From NCBI GenBank assembly GCA_011634665.1, contig WAEK01000023.1, forward strand, positions 62,001 through 126,000: DNA of 64,000 bases, in the 5' to 3' direction. Every line of letters begins with the position of its first letter. Position 1 is the first letter of the stretch. Under the pieces are notes generated by a model. That model was not told the DNA's origin, made no database searches, and saw nothing but the letters and a program-made list of their open reading frames with translations. The position numbers were made by a program, and so were the translations under genes. Positions 61,534-64,000 of the stretch are shown piece after piece. The DNA comes from Mortierella sp. BCC40632 (lineage: Eukaryota > Mortierellomycota > Mortierellomycetes > Mortierellales > Mortierellaceae).

Positions 61534-64000
61534 CTATGAAGCTGTCCCTAGCAATTGTCTGAATTTGTTCCAAATTAACTCCACCTCTTTGCCATTCATC
61601 TTGTATTGCTTCGCTTCTACTCGTTCAAGAGCGACTCGCAGGGGATCCGATCCAATCCCTTGTGCGACAACCAAGACACCCAACAGTCGCAGAATCTCCT
61701 CTTCTTGTTGTTGCTGTTGAGTCCCTGTCATTCCATGAACCGTCAAAGGATCAACAGATCCTACTTTTCCCATCGTCGAGGAGGGGTATCCATTGTTGAT
61801 CACAGTTGAGAGGAGCCATTCAAAATACAACACTCTCAATTCAGAAACTGTTCCTGACAATGCATCTGTGATCCAAGCATCCAAGGCTCCGGCTTGGTTC
61901 ATTCGCGTCAAGCTCTGGAGGATAAGCATCAGTACTCGAAACGGGGCCTGACAGACCGTCCGATTCACTTCGACTTGCTTTGCCAGTCGGATAGCAATCT
62001 CATCCTCATTCTCGTCGTCGACTTCCTCTTTAGTGGCGCCAGAAGTGTCATTCTCCTCCTTTTCGGAACCCTTCTCCTCTATGGTTCCAGTGCTGGTGTT
62101 GTTCGGGATGTCGCCTCGTGAAACACGACTGCTCTCGTTGGTATTGCCACTGATACCAACAGGTAGAGCGTTCGTGTTCTTGCTTTGATTGTCGCCGCTC
62201 ATCGCCACATCCCCCTTCACTGCATCAGTTGCTGACTGTTCGTTTGTCACAGCCTCGGGCTGCTTTTCAGCAGAAGAACTTGCATGAGCTGAACCGGGGT
62301 TTTTGCTGGGAACGGGGGCATTGGCTCCACTGCTACTTTGGTTGATCACGTCCATAAATGACCCTCTCAGAGATTCGCGTGGGTCGGGGACTCCAGGAGC
62401 TTGTCCTAGCTTCGACTGTTGCTGACTTTGCTTCCGTAATTGTCGATACAGCCTCCTTCTGGCCTTGCTTGACAGCCGCATCAACTCTGGATCCTCAGTC
62501 TCGGTTGCCTTTAGAAACTTGTTCGATTCGTTTGCCAACTGGAGTAACTCTTCAACTTCGGGTGCGTTCCCAGAAGAAGTGAGCTTCTCTGCTGTCAAGG
62601 TCCCAGCATCAGCCCGCAAGAGGCTACCGCTGCCACTTATAGCTCCGGCAACTCCGCCTGCACCGCCTGTTCCTATGCCTCCAGCACCGCCTGCGAACCC
62701 GGCCTCGGTCTTGTTATCTTTTCCTTTTTGGCCAGACTTGTTCATTCGTTCAGCCTCCTCGCTCGAAAAGTAAAGCATACCAATCGCTCGTGTAGTGACA
62801 CGCTTTGGCTGGAACATGGCCAACGTCGCATAAAATGGACTCACTCGGCGATTATACATAGTACGAATACGTCTCCTCTTGGCTCTGTTGGCTGCTCCAA
62901 GCGATGCTGAAGATCCAATGCCAATACCGGTCCCCACTCCTGCACTAAAGCCTGTTGCTGCACTCATCCCAGTACCAGTTCCTGTGCTACTATCGTTTGT
63001 CGAGACAATGCCTTCCATGCCTGATCCGGAGCCGTCTGTCTCTTCGGTTGACACCTCTATCCGCTCGGCCCATTTCCTGGACCCTGGCTCCAAGTAAGTG
63101 CTACTCTCCTCTGGCTTGATCACCAGACTCACCAGTGCATTCATGATCGTCTCCACCAGCCAGTCACCAGCCTTGCCCTGTGATTTTTCTCCTGCGGCCA
63201 AAAGTGCTGCTGAGAATGGGGCCACCATTGTGTCACCGATGGTTCTGAGTGCCTCAATATCGTCTCGTTCACTCTCGTCGGTGCCTTCCCAGCACATGTA
63301 TTCAACCAAAACTTGATCCAATAAGAACTTTTGATCCGTTGGATAGACGGCTTTGATCAGACTGACCAGCTTTTCTGAAAAAACTGCGCCTCCCATGTGG
63401 CCCAGCAACGTCATCCATCGTTCGATTTCTGCCGCAAACAGCGGCGTATACTTGTGATAGGCCTGAGGCAAGTAATTAAGGCCAAGAGCAGGCGACCAGA
63501 GTGGATTGCTGAGTTTGGCCTGTTGATTTCCAGAACCGCTGATGCTCAACGTTGATGTCGTATGGTGGTAATGATGGTGAGAATGCGCCGCGGATGAGGT
63601 CGTGGAAGGAAATCCTGCGAATGCTTGATTTAGATAATAGGATGATGACCGTATCACTCCTGATTCTCCACTCTCAGTTCCCATAATTACTATGGGAACG
63701 ACCAATGGATGGGTCAACTCGGACTTGGATGCCACAGAAAGAGAGGTCGCTGAATGGGACTGAGACGACACTGTATTCGAACGAACAGTATTTGGAGTCA
63801 ATGATCCAGGTGACGTGGACGAAACCATTAAGTTTGAAGTAGTGGATGCACTTGACAACACGGATCCGGGTGTATCTGTACCAGAGAGTTTGATCCGCTT
63901 TTTTGCATCTAGCCCATCCATGCCTGTGATGCCCCCAGATGCCTTGGAGCCAATCCCAGTGCTGGAACCAATCCCCACTACGGTGCCTGCCCGTTTGATA
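61534..64000 (-). CDS. Large Ser/Gly-rich protein, unrecognised, 5' end beyond the window
   Basis: Open frame of more than 820 codons ending at the TAG at 61534-61536 and still open at the window edge, so the N-terminus is missing. Structured segments alternate with low complexity. About 63200-63490 codes a helical block (FAAEIERWMTLLGHMGGAVFSE; VYPTDQKFLLDQVLVEYMCWEG). About 62750-62880 codes RRRIRTMYNRRVSPFYATLAMFQP. The C-terminal block (61560-61990) has VNRTVCQAPFRVLMLILQSL and LRVLYFEWLLSTVINNG. Between lie Gly/Ser/Asn/Glu-rich linkers, poly-His and poly-Gln stretches. The helical repeat-like parts suggest an alpha-solenoid subunit of a nuclear complex (Mediator-, Integrator- or Ccr4-Not-like), but no motif allows a name. 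Confidence 0.8.
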   Translation of the reverse strand, partial: IKRAGTVVGIGSSTGIGSKASGGITGMDGLDAKKRIKLSGTDTPGSVLSSASTTSNLMVSSTSPGSLTPNTVRSNTVSSQSHSATSLSVASKSELTHPLVVPIVIMGTESGESGVIRSSSYYLNQAFAGFPSTTSSAAHSHHHYHHTTSTLSISGSGNQQAKLSNPLWSPALGLNYLPQAYHKYTPLFAAEIERWMTLLGHMGGAVFSEKLVSLIKAVYPTDQKFLLDQVLVEYMCWEGTDESERDDIEALRTIGDTMVAPFSAALLAAGEKSQGKAGDWLVETIMNALVSLVIKPEESSTYLEPGSRKWAERIEVSTEETDGSGSGMEGIVSTNDSSTGTGTGMSAATGFSAGVGTGIGIGSSASLGAANRAKRRRIRTMYNRRVSPFYATLAMFQPKRVTTRAIGMLYFSSEEAERMNKSGQKGKDNKTEAGFAGGAGGIGTGGAGGVAGAISGSGSLLRADAGTLTAEKLTSSGNAPEVEELLQLANESNKFLKATETEDPELMRLSSKARRRLYRQLRKQSQQQSKLGQAPGVPDPRESLRGSFMDVINQSSSGANAPVPSKNPGSAHASSSAEKQPEAVTNEQSATDAVKGDVAMSGDNQSKNTNALPVGISGNTNESSRVSRGDIPNNTSTGTIEEKGSEKEENDTSGATKEEVDDENEDEIAIRLAKQVEVNRTVCQAPFRVLMLILQSLTRMNQAGALDAWITDALSGTVSELRVLYFEWLLSTVINNGYPSSTMGKVGSVDPLTVHGMTGTQQQQQEEEILRLLGVLVVAQGIGSDPLRVALERVEAKQYKMNGKEVELIWNKFRQLLGTAS

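Overview
The window looks like nuclear DNA of an early-diverging fungus. Genes are densely intron-bearing with GTAAGT/GTATGT-type donors and short introns, coding regions carry long poly-Gln and other homopeptide runs, UTRs are pyrimidine-rich, and homopolymers are abundant. The gene set is eukaryotic and fungal (CBF5, ALG7, HIS5, a USP7/Ubp15 deubiquitinase, an M16C protease of the yeast Yol098c type). Together with remnants of Fanzor-type (TnpB-like) genes this fits Mucoromycota, most likely Mortierellomycotina; the lineage is an inference. Exon structures were built by hand by matching reading frame across GT-AG (once GC-AG) junctions. Every protein-coding model in its final form keeps phase through all junctions.

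Layout. 0.7-3.1 kb: three-RRM RNA-binding protein (+). 4.2-7.0 kb: Gln-rich C2H2 zinc-finger factor (-). 7-11.3 kb: no convincing protein gene, but a run of perfect or near-perfect hairpins at 8.30-8.47 kb that could be an unknown structured RNA. 11.3-13.3 kb: CBF5/dyskerin (+), tail to tail with ALG7 (-, 13.6-15.5 kb). 16.1-17.9 kb: flavin monooxygenase (-). 19.0-21.1 kb: SREK1-like SR splicing protein (-). 21.1-28.6 kb: 7.5 kb in which I recognise no gene. 28.6-30.5 kb: OFA-type MFS transporter with a TATA box (+). 31.8-32.2 kb: small secreted Cys-rich protein (+). 32.5-33.5 kb: possible APC15 subunit of the anaphase-promoting complex (+). 33.9-39.1 kb: 17-exon USP7/Ubp15 deubiquitinase (-).

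39.6-43.4 kb and 57.1-61.2 kb form a transposon landscape. Each holds a decayed C-terminal part of a Fanzor/TnpB-like RNA-guided-nuclease gene (RuvC and zinc-ribbon motifs, broken by stops and frameshifts) next to one copy of a ~2.37-kb repeat. The two repeat copies are nearly identical and in opposite orientation. They bracket a 15-kb block holding an M16C metalloprotease (-), a beta-repeat adhesin-like protein (-), HIS5 (-), an HSD17B10-like short-chain dehydrogenase (+) and a WD40 protein with an N-terminal coiled coil (-). The right edge holds the 3' part of a large unrecognised gene (-) that runs out of the window.

The genes are mostly unrelated housekeeping functions (RNA modification and splicing, N-glycosylation, ubiquitin turnover, histidine synthesis) and I see no metabolic cluster. 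The most notable observations are the two Fanzor relics with the inverted repeats, the structured-RNA candidate, a start codon that appears to be split by an intron in the dehydrogenase gene, a GC-AG intron in the USP7 gene, and a Gly-Met hexamer tract in the SREK1-like protein.
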